Assembly: GCF_046630445.1 (NCBI RefSeq) | Contig: NC_092339.1 | Coordinates: forward strand, 77,890,001-77,954,000 | Reading direction: 5' to 3' | Length of the DNA stretch: 64,000 nt | DNA from: Rutidosis leptorrhynchoides | Lineage: Eukaryota > Streptophyta > Magnoliopsida > Asterales > Asteraceae | Shown here: positions 25,910 to 39,699 of the stretch, one piece after another | How positions within the stretch are numbered: position 1 is the first letter of the stretch | Layout: every line of letters begins with the position of its first letter | Position numbers and translations under genes: made by a program | Notes under the pieces: generated by a model | Databases searched by the model: none | Told to the model about the DNA's origin: nothing | The model's input: only the letters and a program-made list of their open reading frames with translations

Positions 25910-28785
25910 GTACCTACCCATTAAAGAAATTTTGTCCCGAAATTTGAGTGAGGTCGTCATGGTTAATGATAAGAATTTTTCATGACAAATATGAGTTGAT
26001 AAATAGAGTTTCATCATTATTTATTAATATAGATAAAACGATTCGATTATGTGAACGTACGAGTGAAGCTGTCACAGAATAGTGAAATGAGAAAATAGAG
26101 ATTCGCCTTAGCTTTTGACATAGTTACGTTTGAATTTAGAAAATAAGGTGCGTCTTAACTTTTGACGTAGTCTAGTTTGAATTCCGGAATTCAAGGGATT
26201 TAAAAGAAAATCTTCGAAATCTATAAGATTTGATTCTTCGGGATTTATGGAAATTAAGATCTCTTTAATTAAATGCGATCATCTGCCTTGATTTCTTTAT
26301 CAGATATTTCACTATAAATTTACTTCTTCCGTTCCATTACTTTTATTACTCCTATATCCAATTCCCAAATTCAAAAGATTGTGAAAATGCTTAATCCTGT
26401 TCTAATCCTTGTCCTTATCTTTACTATCGCAATAATCATTCTCCTTTTTCAACTTCCACCAGAGGAATCTGTTTTCTTCTTCTTCGCCCTTGGGGTTATA
26501 GTGTTTTTAATTCTCCCGTGTCTTTATGTTGCGATAAACATTGATATACACGGTTTGTAATTTATGTGTTGTTATCGGGCTTTATATTCTCCTTCATATT
26601 TCGGAGTTTCATACTTTTGTTTTCTCTTCCCGACTTTAAGTCCAGCGAATAACGGTCTATAATTAGTAGGTATGTAGTTTTGACTGAACATGGCTAATGT
26701 TCTAGGATAGAAACTGTATTAGCACGATCTTGATTTGTTAAATTACCAGAATTCAAGAGAAAAGATAGAACTATCAGGAAATTATGTTCTTGATATGTTT
26801 AGAGATTAAGTAGAATGTAAGAGTTGTGTAACATGGCACATGATGACGTTATCACCTGTGAATCATCACATTCCATTAGAAACTCAACATGACTTAATGT
26901 AATATAATCACGTTGATCAAGTGTCATTATATTATACTAACTCATGCATCAATTTCCAACACTACTTCAAAACATTCATATTTTAAATTCGAAGATTTAC
27001 AGAATATAGAAACTAAAACAGTTTCCTTTTATGAAATAACACATATAGCGCGGAGAGATAATTAATATCAGACGATAATATTTATGAAGATATCTTCAGA
27101 AATATTGAGGATATTTATAATGAAAGATACGATAATATCCTGGAATGTTAGAATCAAATTGTGATGAAGAAATTCATTCACGATGATTTAGAGCGATTAA
27201 GGAGTAAGGTAATCGCTAAAGATTTCATCAGAAATAGAATCATCAGGATTCTTTATGTACAAGTTTAGTCCTTGTAATTTGTTCAGAGTTTCAGGATGAG
27301 AGATCATAATTCTAAGGGATAAATGTTATATGTACATATAACTTTTGATGTAGAAACGCTGCGAGATTCAAAATACTGATTGCTGATTCCCCGATACTTG
27401 GGATGGCAATTCTCGTTACAAGATGCCGATGAGTTCATGATAAGACTTCAATAGATAAATATAGTGATTTGTCGAAGGGATTTAAGCCAAGGAGCAACGA
27501 GGTTGTTGGTACGTCTGCTGGTAATACGGTGGAATATAAAAGGTTCCCCGGTAACAATAAAAGAGCATACGTATATATCAGGATTATAATAAGGTTGTTT
27601 CGAACAAAAATTCGAAGTTGACTTGTTGGAGCTGTGACAAAACTGGCTATCTCGAACAGGAGTTACAAAGTTATTTTCGGTAATAATAACACTAAAGGAA
27701 TTAGCACAGCTACGTGTTAAACGTTTACTCAGGTTCCGAGAGTTTTTCAGGTGCATAACTATATGCATAAATCTTTCCTTCCGTAGATGAAGTGCGGTTG
27801 GTTCATCCTCTCGATTGAGGTGTTTTCAAGAATCATGAAAGGTTTGAACGCGGATTGTAATCGTCAAGATACAAATGAGGTTTAAGATGAAATCAAGTGG
27901 CAAACTTGAAGAAATGTTTAGTTTCATATGTTATAATCAATATTTTAATTCATTTTAATTGTCCAATGTTATTAGTCCACAGTCGATAGCAGTTAACAGT
28001 CCAATAATTCATATATAGTTTAATATATAATATTCAAATTAATTAATACGTATCGTGACCTGTGTACATGTCTCAGACTTGATCACAACTCAAATTATAT
28101 ATATTATTTGAGAATCAACCTCAACCCTGTATAGCTAACTCTATCATTACTGCATATAGAGTGTCTATGGTTATTCCAAATAATATATATAAATGCGTCG
28201 ATATGATATGTCAAAACCTTGTATACGTGTCCCGATATTTAAAATGTGTAAATAACATTATTTAAATGACGATAAATAAAGTGCGTAAAATAAATAACAG
28301 AATGTAAATGACAATAAATAAAATTGCGAGAATTAAATTGAGATAAAATAAATTGCGATAATTAAATGTACAATAAGGAATTAACAGTTAGCTAGGATTT
28401 TGTTAGCGTGGATTCTTAACAAAATTTTCTCATGGTTAATTTGTTTATTTCTAACAAATTTTGTTTTTGTCCAATATTTTCTTTATTATGCCACTTGTTG
28501 GATTCTGATAGATCAAAATTCAAATATGAAATTGAATGAAAAGGGTTACTCTGCGGTGAACGGATACGTATATCGGTGGTTGTAAATAGGATAGTAAATG
28601 ACTGTTGAATTAGATTTGAAAGAATGTACAGTGTACCTATTAATGTGAAATCTAAATATTCCTCGGGTATTACCTACCCGTTAAAATATTTTCACCATTA
28701 ACAGTTTGTACGAAAGAATTTTTAATTACAGTCTTTATGAAAAAATATATATACATATATATTTTTTTCAGATGTAATCATGGAT

Positions 28786-29290
28786 TTAATGAGTCAATAT
28801 GATATTAAACTCATTTGATTTACCGTTAGAACAAGAATATATAATCTCTAAAACATTAGAGATTACATAATCGCCATGTCGAACGAAGATAAATGATGTA
28901 GAACGATTCGCAGATTGATGATTATGCTCGAGGTACATAATGAGATGTTGAGGTGTGAGATGTTGAACTTGGGTTGTTGGTGGTACTGGTATTGATGCTG
29001 ATGGTACTGTTGATGTCGTTGATGTTGCTGAAGCTGGTACGTTTTGCACCATATTTTTCAAGGCTATTACTCGGGCGCGTAGTTCGTTGACTTATTACTC
29101 CGGGATGATTGTCTGTAAGAACGGGCGAATGAATAAGGTTTAGAACCTGAGTTATGACATAGTCGTGGCGAGATATTCGGGAAATGAGGGTGAAAATGGT
29201 GTTACGAACAGGTTCGCCGGTAAGTGCTTCAGGTTCTTCATCAAGAGGTGAATTCGGTTAGTGGAAGGGGTCACCTTATGTGCGTATCCA
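28786..29290 (-). pseudogene. Possible gag remnant
   Basis: On the minus strand a frame with EALTGEPVRNTIFTLISRI runs from about 29270 to 29110. After a frameshift it continues with VNELRARVIALKNMVQN and a Pro/Thr/Ser-rich stretch. The position next to the PBS and the helical N-terminal character fit a decayed Gag. No zinc knuckle is present. The call is an inference. Confidence 0.35.
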
Positions 29291-29811
29291 TTGATTAAGT
29301 CGACTACGAACCCATCAGATGAATTGGGGATAGATGATTGGTTGATTCATTCTGGTGACACTGCTTTCGGAGCTTAGGTGAAACTCCATATCGGAATAGC
29401 TGTCGAAATCCAAGGAATTCGAACTGGTTGAGGGATTCATCTCGTACGATCAGATGAAGGATTTTTGATAAGAAATAGATTATAGGATGTAGATTAGTAC
29501 CCTGCAATACATAATTTACATATGCATATATAATACTAAAATCCCATAAGTTACGGAGGAATCTACGGAAGCTGTCAGGCAAAGTCTACAGTAGCAGATA
29601 CGCTAAGATATGAATTTTTGTCTATACACTATTCATGCAGTCAATGCAGTAAAACGTGTCTAGACTAAGAATGATAAGCAGGTAATTTCCGACAAGAAAT
29701 GATAAGCAAAACTTTTGACATGCAGACACGGTCGAAGTCCAGACTCACTAATGCATCTAAACAACTATCAGTTAGACACACTAATGCAAGACCTGGTTCG
29801 CTAAGACCACC

Positions 29812-29823
29812 GCTCTGATACCA
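29812..29823 (-). other. Primer binding site, initiator Met tRNA type
   Basis: The minus strand reads TGGTATCAGAGC, two bases inside the right LTR. This is the standard plant initiator-Met PBS and proves the element is on the minus strand. Confidence 0.92.
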
Positions 29824-29825
29824 CA

Positions 29826-30873
29826 TGAAGTGACCCATCCTATTCCATCTGGACAAATACATTACATTTGGTTACATCGCGAGGTACTTGACCTCTATAT
29901 GTTACATTTTACAAACATTGCATTCGTTTTTAAAAGACAAAATTTTATTTCATCGAAAGTGACGGCATGCATACCATTTCATAATATATCCAACTATAAT
30001 TGACTTAATAATAATCTTGATGAACTCAACGACTCGAATGCAACGTCTTTTGAAATATGTCATGAATGACTCCAAGTAATATCTCTAATATGATCGAATG
30101 CACAGCGGAAGATTTCTTTCATACCTGAGAATAAACATGCTTTCAAGTGTCAACCAAAAGGTTGGTGAGTTCATTAGTTTAACATAAATAATCATTTCCA
30201 TCATTTTAATAGACCACAAGATTTTCATTTTTCATTTCTCATAAATATACGTCCCATGCATAGAGACAAAAATCATTCATATGGATTGAACACCTGGTAA
30301 CCGACCTTAACAAGATGCATATAGAATATCCCCATCATTCCGGGACTCCCTTCAGACATGATAAATTCGAAGTACTAAAGCATCCGGTACTTTGGATGGG
30401 GCTTGTTGGGCCCGATAGATCTATCTTTAGGATTCGCGTCAATTACGGTGTCTGTTCCCCAATTCTTAGATTACCAGACTAAAAAGGGGCATATTCGGTT
30501 TAATAATTCAACCATAGAATGTAGTTTCGATTACTTGTGTCTATTTCGTAAAACAGTTATAAAAGCAGCGCATGTATTCTCAGTCCCAAAAATATATATT
30601 GCAAAAGCATTTAAAAAGGGAGTAATGAAACTCACCATACTGTATTTTGTAGTAAAAATACATAGAACGACATTGAACAAGTATAGAGTTGGCCTCTGAT
30701 TCACGAACCTATATCAATTATATATATTAAAACATATAATATTTAAACAAGTATATATATTAATAATATTAATATACTTATTATATTAATGATTTATGTG
30801 TTATTTTAATTATAACTATTATATATATTTTAAATAAATAACCAATATTTATATATCAGATTCTTATTAAGGT

Positions 30874-30956
<83 letters not shown>

Positions 30957-31244
30957 ATTATAATTATTATATCTTAATACTTAAAAATATTATATAACGT
31001 ATTAAAATTAATATTTATATATATGATTATCTTAAAATATATTTATATATTATATGTAAAAAAATATTAGGTAATATACTTATGAGGTATGTAATTTATT
31101 TTTATATAAATTTTATTTGTTTGTTAGATTAATAATTATTATAACACTAATAACAATAATAATATAATAATAATAATAATAACCATATTATTAATAATTA
31201 TAAAAATGATAAAAATAATAATAATGATAATTTTCATAATACTG

Positions 31245-31336
<92 letters not shown>

Positions 31337-32471
31337 GATAATGATAATAATATTAATGATAATATAAAAATACTACTAATAATAATAAGGATATTAATAA
31401 AAATAATAATAATATTAATAATAATAATAATAATGATTAATAATTTTAATAAAAGTGATTAAAAAAATGAGAATTTTTATTAAAAATAGTAATTTTAGTA
31501 ATATGAAATTATCTTAACTTAATCATACTTCCTAACCATATTTAAGATAGGTATTATTAAAGCTTATAACCTAAATTTTATATTTATCATTTACATAATT
31601 AGCATTATAATTATATATCATACATATGAGAAAAAAAATGACATGTTAAATGCTTAAATTGAATCAAAAAAGGCTTCAAGCTCGGTTTTATACCTACGGA
31701 TGAACTAACAAGAGAATGAATGAGAGTTCAACGAGTTTATTGTCGACAGCAGAAACAATCACGATAACTCGAACTCATCATCATTATCGTAATTAATCAT
31801 CGTCATCATAATCAAACTCGTTACACCATCATCTTCATACTACTATGCTCGCATCATCTTCTTCATTGCACAACATCATCATCATTATTCATCTAATCAA
31901 CCCGTAACCCTTAACATTGTTTCATTTATCTAATGCATTGTGTAACTACTTCATCATCATTATCAAGCTACGGCATCATCATCATATTCATTTTAACTAT
32001 TCATCATCACTATCATTATCCATCTCCATCGTCTCATCGTGATATCATAAACATGATCATTTAACATCATCTTTTCACGACATCACATACGATCATGTAA
32101 TCATCCTTCTCATGTATCATCTAACATCACCAACCTCCATCATCACCGTGTCTCACCATCATCATCGTGACTCTTTATCATCATCATCATCATGGCTGCT
32201 CATTCTCAACAAACACTATTCATCTTCTTCTTTGTGTCATCGCCTTCTGATCATCATCATCTTTCGTATTCCTTATTGTCCCAATAGAAATATAATAGGA
32301 CTTTTGGCCCAACAACACAACTCATTATCATTATCCTATTATCCAGCCCAATCCATTTAAAAGAAACATGCTCAATCCCTTTTAACAAGCCCAATAAACA
32401 ATTACATGACCCAAATAGAAACCCTTTAGGACTCGGTTCTTTATACATATTTTAAATGGGACGGTTTTAAA

Positions 32472-32554
<83 letters not shown>

Positions 32555-34275
32555 TGCACTGGATCTATGCGTTTTCTTTTCTTGGATACTCATTGTTTAT
32601 TATATTGACACACCTCTTTTTTTAAAAAAAAAAAAACTAAAAGTGGGACTCCAATCAACCACTTTGTGTCATTCTTGTCCCTTGATTAGTCTATATTTAT
32701 ATAAAGATCACCTTCATCATCATATCGTCTTCCATTGTTTAGCTTCTTCCTCCTCTTCTTCGTTAAAGAAACAGAAACGTACATCAACAGTAATAGTTTT
32801 AAGCGGTAGACAGGAGGTGGTTTGCGATGGTTACAGTTGGTTTATGGTGTCTTCGTTTGAAACAGAAAGAGAACTGCAGCTGTAGCAGTTGGACGAAATT
32901 ATAATGGAATAGGGTGCAGTTGAGTTTCCGGCTAAACAGAAAACACCGAAGCTATATAGAAGCTGCAGCAGTTTATGGTAGTTTCTATTTGGGTTGAAAT
33001 CGGACAAGAAATAAAGATGAAAATATAAATGGGTTTTTATAAGGTGTCGATGTTAGCGTCTTTAGGGTCGGTTATGGTAGACGGTCTTCATGGTGGTGAT
33101 GAAGTCGTAGAGATTGTGATAGTATTAGAAGGGTGGCGGTGAAGGTTGTGAGGTGATATGGGTCGAAGAAGACAATAGCAAGAGAAAAGGGATATGAATG
33201 TTTATGTATATGTGCTCATGAATATCAAGAGAAAGAGTGATACTTGTAATCTAGGTTTGTTCTTGACTCAAATACTCCTAAAAATAAATGGTGGGTTTTA
33301 TGTTCAAATCATGTATTGTATATATATACATGAAATAGGGAGATGATGGTGATTTGTGGTGAGGTTTATGGTGATGATCTTGGTGATGGTGTGTGTTAAT
33401 GATGGTGGTTTATTATGGTTTTTGTGAGGTGAAGGTTTTGTTCTAAAGCACTTGGAAAAGAGAATATATAGTAGCAATTAGATTGAGATGATAATGGTTT
33501 AGTTCGATGGTCATGGTGATCAAATAGGGTGGTGATTGAGTAGGTTTCACATGGTTGAATGGGTGGCTTTTATGGCTGATTAGAAACAGTGAATAATAGC
33601 AGCACAAGGTGGCGTCTTGGGTGAGTTTGGTGTGAAAACCGGATAGTAGCAAATGAAAACAAATTGGTAGTTTTGTGGGGATCTTAGGTTGTAGTAAATG
33701 GAACGAATAGTAGTAAAAGAAACCAGTGTATTAGTGATAGAGGTTGAAGGGATTATCATAGAAGAAGAAAGAGAGAGATTAAGATGGTTGTTATTATCTC
33801 TGTGTAATATGATATATGTATATGTTATACATACATAGAGATGTTTGATAGTTGATAATGGAAAAGTAAAACAGTAGCTCACTCTTTAATTCATGGGATG
33901 GTTAACATCTTTGTCTTTGCCTATATTCATATGTATATACATGAGAGATTCGGTGAATCATAGAAACAATATCATAGATAATATAATAATAATAATTAAT
34001 ATCCTCAATCAATTGAATCAATAATTCCCATTAGCAGCCTTAACTCTTGTTTCATCTGTCGACATATTCAATAGGATATTAACTCGTTTTAGATTCATAT
34101 GAACCCTAACGAAATGTCAACCGAGTATTAAAATTAAATAATAATTGTATTCAATAACTTTTATATCTATATATAGATTCATTTTAATAATAAATTTTAT
34201 TATATCTTATGTTATTTTATTTTACAAAATTAATTCTAGTATTTAAAAAATATAATATTTCAAATTATATTTCAA

Positions 34276-34360
<85 letters not shown>

Positions 34361-34527
34361 TATCTATTTATAATTAGTTGTTCGTGAATCGTCGGAAATG
34401 GTCGAAGGTCAGTTTAATATATGAACAATTCAAAAATTTTGAGACTAAACCTACATACTTTGCTTATCGTATCCGAAACATATAAAGATTAAGTTTAAAT
34501 TTGGTCGGAAATTTCCGGGTCATCACA
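29826..34527 (-). repeat. Right LTR (4.7 kb) of the giant-LTR element
   Basis: This is the 5' LTR in element orientation, colinear with 21110-25909. It has TA runs at 30877-30916, 31246-31332, 32475-32552 and 34279-34359, plus a TG run at 30917-30950 that is absent from the left copy. The long AAT run of the left copy is reduced to a few units near 31155-31185. Confidence 0.9.
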
Positions 34528-34532
34528 GCTTC

Positions 34533-37500
34533 CTCATATGACTCCATCAGTCTCTCATCTAGATGCTGCAGCTCCTTACTATGGTAATGATTCTGTTACT
34601 TTTGCTAATGGTGATTGGTCTTGTATCACTCATATTGGTGCAACAAAACTTTCTCCTCATATTTCACTTATGGATATACTTGTTGTTCCTAGCTTAAAGA
34701 AGAACTTACTTTCTGTAAGTAAACAAACCCAAGACAACTCACTTGATGTGTTATTTTCTAATCCATTGTTTTTTATTCAGAATCGCCAAACAAAAGAACC
34801 AATAACTCAAGGAAGACGTAGAAATGGTTTATATGTGCTTGAGAAGAGTCAACATGCTTTTTTGGCCAAGCTTTCATCAAAATGACTTAAAGCTTCTTTT
34901 GAATTATGGCATAGTCGATTAGGTCATGTGTCTCATGAAGTTATTTCTTTTTTGAATAAATTGGGATGTTTAGATGTTAGCTCGTTATTACCGAACCCAT
35001 AATTATGTTCTTCTTGTCAATTATCCAAAAGTAAACGTTTACCATTTGACTTAAATTTAAAACGTTCTTTGCATGTTTTGGATATTATTCATTGTGATTT
35101 GTGGGGATCTTCACCGGTTACATCAGTTGATGGTTTTAAATACTATGCTATTTTTATTGATGATCATTCCAGGTTCACTTGGTTTTACCCTATGAAAGCT
35201 AAGTCTGATTTCTACACTATAGTTGTTGCCTTTGTTGCTTTGGTACAAACTCAATTCTCTTGCAAAATCAAGACCTTTCAATCAGATGGTGGTACTGAGT
35301 TTACCAATAATGTGGTTCATACCTTGCTAGCCACAAATGGTACGCATCATCGAATTTCTTATCCGTATACTCCACAACAGAATTGACGAGCTGAATGAAA
35401 GCATAGGCATATCACGGAGACTGGTTTAGCTATGATGTTTAATGCTAAGGTTCCTGCCGCTTATTAGGTGCATGAATTTAGCTCGGCTACTTTTATCATC
35501 AATCGCTTGCCTACTAAAATTCTTGGCAATAAGTCACCCTATGAGCTACTCTTTTCATGTCAACCTAATTATGCGAATTTCAAAATTTTTGGTTGCTGTG
35601 TTTATCCATATCTCCGTGATTATTCATCCCATAAATTGGCTCCGCGAAGTGCTCCTTGTGTGTTTATTGGTTATTGTTCCCAATACAAGGGATATCGTTG
35701 TCTTGACATATCTACTCAACGCATCTATACTACTCGACATGCTCAGTTTGATGAAGGTGTTTTTTCTTTTCAACTACACTCTTCATCTTCAATATCTGAT
35801 GTTTCACCTTTATCCACATATTGTGATGATTATCCTCTTATGGTTCCATTGGGTCCAACGACGAATGCTGCTGCTGCTATGCTGCTGCTGCTACTGCTGC
35901 TGCTACTGCTGCTGTGTGTGACTTATGTCCTGATTCTGATGCTAATCATTCTATTTCTGAACAGCAGCATGTCGAAGCACCGCAACCACAAACCAATGCG
36001 ATGCAACCATAAATGGATGGGCCACAATCCCCACAACCTGATACTTCAGTTGCCACTCCTGCACCTCCTTCGGGTCATCCCATGGTCACAAGTGCAAAAG
36101 CAGGTATTTTTAAACCAAGACACTTTGTGGATCTCACTCATATTGAGACTTCACCATTACATCATGCCCTTTTTACATCCAATGAACCTAAGGGATTTAA
36201 AACTGCAGTAAAAGACCCTAAATGGTATTCGGCAATGTGTGATGAGATGCAAGCTTTACTGCATAATGATACTTGGGATTTGATACCTCGTCCATTGCAA
36301 TCTAATGTCGTTGGTTCTAAATGGATTTTTCGTACTAAATTTTAGCCGATGGCAGTATAGAAAAGTATAAAGCTCGCCTTGTCACTCAAGGTTTCACTCA
36401 AGTTCTGGATATGGACTATTCAACCACTTCTAGTCCCGTTGTCAAGGCATCTACTGTTCTTGTTATTTTATCCCTAGCCGTCCTAAATAAGTGGCATCTT
36501 CATCAATCAGATGTCAAGAATGCCTTCCTAAATGGTAACTTGATGGATACTGTTTATATAGAGCAACCTCCGGGTTTTGTTGACACAAGGTTTCCAAATC
36601 ATGTTTGTCGTCTAAAAAAGGCACTAATGGGTTGAAACAAGCTCCACGGGCATGGTTTCAAAGGTTAAGCTCGTTTTTGGTTTCACTTGGTTTTCATTGT
36701 AGTCGAGCAGATACATCATTGTTTGTCTTTAAGAAAGATGCCTTTGTACTTTATCTTCTTGTATATGTCGCTGACATCATACTTACTGGTAATAATGCTA
36801 CTCTTCTCCGTTATTTTATTTCTCGGTTACATAAGGAATTTCACATTACAGACCTTGGAAAGTTGGGTTATTTTTTTGGTCTTGAGGTATCCTATCATGA
36901 CTCGGGTATCTTTCTAAGTCAATCCAAGTATGCCCATGATATCTTAGCACGTGCTCAGCTACTTGACATTAAGCCTTCTGCTACGTCTTTATCTACCTCA
37001 GCTTACTTTACAAGTCAAGGTAAACCTTATTCAGACCCGACTCAGTATCATTCCTTAGTTGGTGCACTTCAATATCTCACCATTACGCGGCTTGATTTAT
37101 CTTATGCTGTAAATCATGTTAGCCAGTTTCTCCATGCTCCGACTCAAGAACATTTTCAAGGTGTTAAACGAATTTTGAGATATGTTAAAGGCATGCTTTC
37201 GTATGGTCTTTCCTTCTTACACTCGCCAACTCCTACTATTTTGGGCTATTCGGATGCTAATTGGGCTCGATGTATTGAGACTCGTAGATCTACATATGGT
37301 TACTCTGTTTTTCTTGGTGGCAATCTTGTCTCCTGGAGTGCCAAGAAGCAACCTACAGTGTCTCGTTCCAGCTGTGAGTCTGAGTATCATGCCTTAGCCA
37401 ATACTGCTACTGAAATTATTTGGCTCACTCACTTGCTTAAGGAACTTCACGTTCTACCATCTGTATGACCTACTCTCTTGTGTGATAATCGTAGTGCTCT

Positions 37501-37676
37501 CTTTTTAAGTCAAAATCCGGTCTCACATAAACGAGCTAAGCATATTGATATTGACTACCATTTTGTTCGGGAATTGGTGCTCTCTGGTAAGCTTCACACA
37601 CAGTATGTGTCTTCTCATTTGCAGCTAGCTAAAATTTTTTACAAAGAGTCTTCCTCGCCCTCTTTTTGAAGACTTT
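34533..37676 (+). pseudogene. Copia protease-integrase-RT-RNase H, decayed
   Basis: Domains run in Copia order. The protease tail is at 34533-34880. The pre-integrase motif ELWHSRLGH is near 34900. The integrase core (HCDLWG near 35092, SDGGTEF near 35283) ends at YTPQQN, followed by stops where relatives read GRAERKH. An integrase tail with a CTG-rich repeat lies at 35870-35920. The reverse transcriptase (DVKNAFLNG near 36513) has the catalytic box read as YVADI near 36765 instead of YVDD. RNase H is at about 37240-37650, with SDANW where SDADW is usual. Frameshifts lie near 36340 and 36630, with further stops near 34883, 35000, 35384, 35466 and 37466. The element cannot move by itself. Confidence 0.92.
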
Positions 37677-37728
37677 CGATCAAAGCTTCGAGTTGGACCT
37701 CCCCCTATTCGCTTGAGAGGGGGGGGGG

Positions 37729-37895
37729 TAACGGATGATATCCTCTATATTAGGAATAGATAGTACATATCTTCTATTTAAATTGTAGATAATTGTAATC
37801 TCTAATTGTTAGCTATTTTGTTACATTTGTACTATATATATATATTTGATTCAATACAAAGACACACAATAAGGTGTGATTTCACAAACGTAATT
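37729..37895 (+). repeat. 3' LTR of Copia
   Basis: It is 167 bp, preceded by a purine tract (GAGAGGGGGGGGGG ending at 37728) and followed by the GGATG duplication. Confidence 0.88.
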
Positions 37896-38020
37896 GGATG
37901 ACTTTCAAGTGGATAATCTGGTGGTTTCTATCGAACGAAAAATTACCGAAAAGTTTGATTATCGATGATTTAAAAAGGCTTAAAAGTCGTCGAGCCGAAT
38001 TATCACGATTTTCATCGACG
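37896..38020 (+). pseudogene. hAT transposase C-terminal remnant, right piece
   Basis: It continues the piece left of the Copia element. DDFQVDNLVVSIERKITEKF is followed, after one frame change, by IDDLKRLKSRRAEL, which resembles the C-terminal end of TTF-type hAT transposases. The rest of that transposase was not found in the window. Confidence 0.4.
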
Positions 38021-38030
38021 ATACATATTT

Positions 38031-38097
38031 CGAAAAGTACCACACTTAAAATTTCTAAATGTTCATTATTTTCACCCTCCTAATCATAAACTTTAAG
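38031..38097 (+). repeat. 67-bp direct repeat, copy 1
   Basis: The block from CGAAAAGTACCACAC to CATAAACTTTAAG occurs again starting at 38832, where it is interrupted by the LINE and completed at 50130-50154. Confidence 0.9.
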
Positions 38098-38831
38098 GGC
38101 CTGTTTACTTTTTTCTCATTAAGTTTCATTATGGATATAGATGATGGTATGGATATGTGTGACTATATGTAGTAAGTTGAAAGTGATAAATTGACGTTTA
38201 CTTTATTTGCTGAATGAGATATCTAAATAAATAAAATGACTAGTTTGCCCCTCACATTATATTTCTTATACTCAATTTACAAGATAACAATATATACTCA
38301 GCAATAGGTACGACGAAAGCAATTTTTTTCTCTTGAATTATCGTTTACTCTTTTTTTTTAACTTGTTCACAGTAAAACAAATAAAACTTCAATTTCAACA
38401 TAATAATCTTTACCTTCATTACGATATACTTCATTACGATATAGAATTTATCAATTTTTCAACCTTTTGCCTAAATTTATCAATTATTTCAACTATTTTG
38501 TGAACGCAGGCTTTTGAGATCTGAAAACCACTTCAGCGTTTTGTAGTTCCCAAGATTATAAAATTGTTAATTTAAACACTTCATGGTTTTAGAGAAGATG
38601 ATGCTATTCATCCAAAAATTAAAGATTAAAGATGTTTATAAATCAGAGAGCTTTGAAAGTAGATGAGAGAAAGAAAAGAAAAAGAAAGGGGAAGTGTGAG
38701 GGTAGGATTGAAAAAGAAATGCAATAAAGGAGTTGTATCCAGAGTACACCCCTTTTACGGGTGAGCCAAACAGTCATTTATCTAGATTTGCTCAATCATT
38801 AATGCTCAAGTAAACAAGTAAAATTGGTGAC
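38098..38831. mobile_element. Possible MITE between 67-bp direct repeats
   Basis: The left part reads GGCCTGTTTACTTTTTTCTC then CATTAAG. The right part, inverted, reads TTGTTTACTTGAGCATTAAT, so the ends share a diverged inverted repeat of hAT-MITE style. No short TSD is seen; instead the segment lies between two 67-bp direct repeats. It has no coding. Confidence 0.4.
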
Positions 38832-39072
38832 CGAAAAGTACCACACTTAAAATTTCTAAATGTTCATTATTTTTTGTATTTTTTTTTGGCAAAAAACAGA
38901 ATTTAAATATAACAAGACATTTCACGAAATTGTGAAAAGTCAAGCAAAACAAGGTGGACTGATTGGATTTACATGTGCCTCAGCTTATATCCATGCAGTC
39001 ATATTATAAGGAATCACAAAACATTAACAACTTTACATGACCATCATTGTACTAAACACCTTCACTGCTACT

Positions 39073-39608
39073 TTAATATTCCTGTAAAAAAGCCTTTTCA
39101 CTCTTTGAAATCCTATATAAGATCCCTGGTTGAGTCATTATATATAAAACTGGTGGCTTCGAACATATCTTGGCATCAACAATCCATTGAAACACTTTGT
39201 ACTTCCCATTAAAAAGGACATCATTTCTTCTAATCAAATCGCCCAAAGTGTATATGTCCCAATAAGCTCCCAAAAATGGCTAGCTCTTATATTCATACCA
39301 TTGTCCCATTCTAACGAGAATTCCACAATAAAATATAGGATCAAATAACTTTCTTCTCCACTTCGCTTCTTGGAACATACATTAAAAATAAGCACCTCTA
39401 CATTTGTGGGAATGTAAGTAAGTAAAGTAGCAATCCAATTTTGACATAGGAAGTGATCTCTAAGTTTAAAAAAATCCACCCTCCAACTCGACCCTAGCCA
39501 TCCCGAACGACCATTCGAAGCAACTTGAACTCCTTCGTATATAACTCCTTTCCAAATTTCATTAAGGATTCTAGGGGACATATTCTCTACTTTAGAAGCT
39601 AATTTCAT
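39073..39608 (-). pseudogene. LINE ORF2 remnant: endonuclease start joined to C-terminal tail
   Basis: From 39608 leftward the minus strand encodes a stretch like the first part of a plant LINE ORF2: NEIWKGVIYEGVQVASNGRS, then the SGWLGSSWRVDFF block of the endonuclease domain and VEVLIFNVC. After TLWAI a frame change leads to IRRNDVLFNGK, which resembles the IW..RNDVLFNGK motif near the C-terminus of plant LINE ORF2. The reverse transcriptase between them is absent, pointing to an internal deletion of a few kb. Confidence 0.65.
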
Positions 39609-39699
39609 TAGGACGTATATAAGTTGCTAATTTCATTGTTTAGAAGCTTTTTCATTACTATCAAACATCCCCTCTAAAAAATTACTAAACACATCTTCC

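Larger units (their letters stand above)
25910..29825 (-). other. Internal region of the giant-LTR element
   Basis: It is 3.9 kb with no pol. The left edge, read on the minus strand, is TAATGGGTAGGTAC just before the LTR and should be the polypurine tract. A similar minus-strand GGGTAGGTAA block recurs near 28672. Most of the region has no reading frame of interest. Confidence 0.7.
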
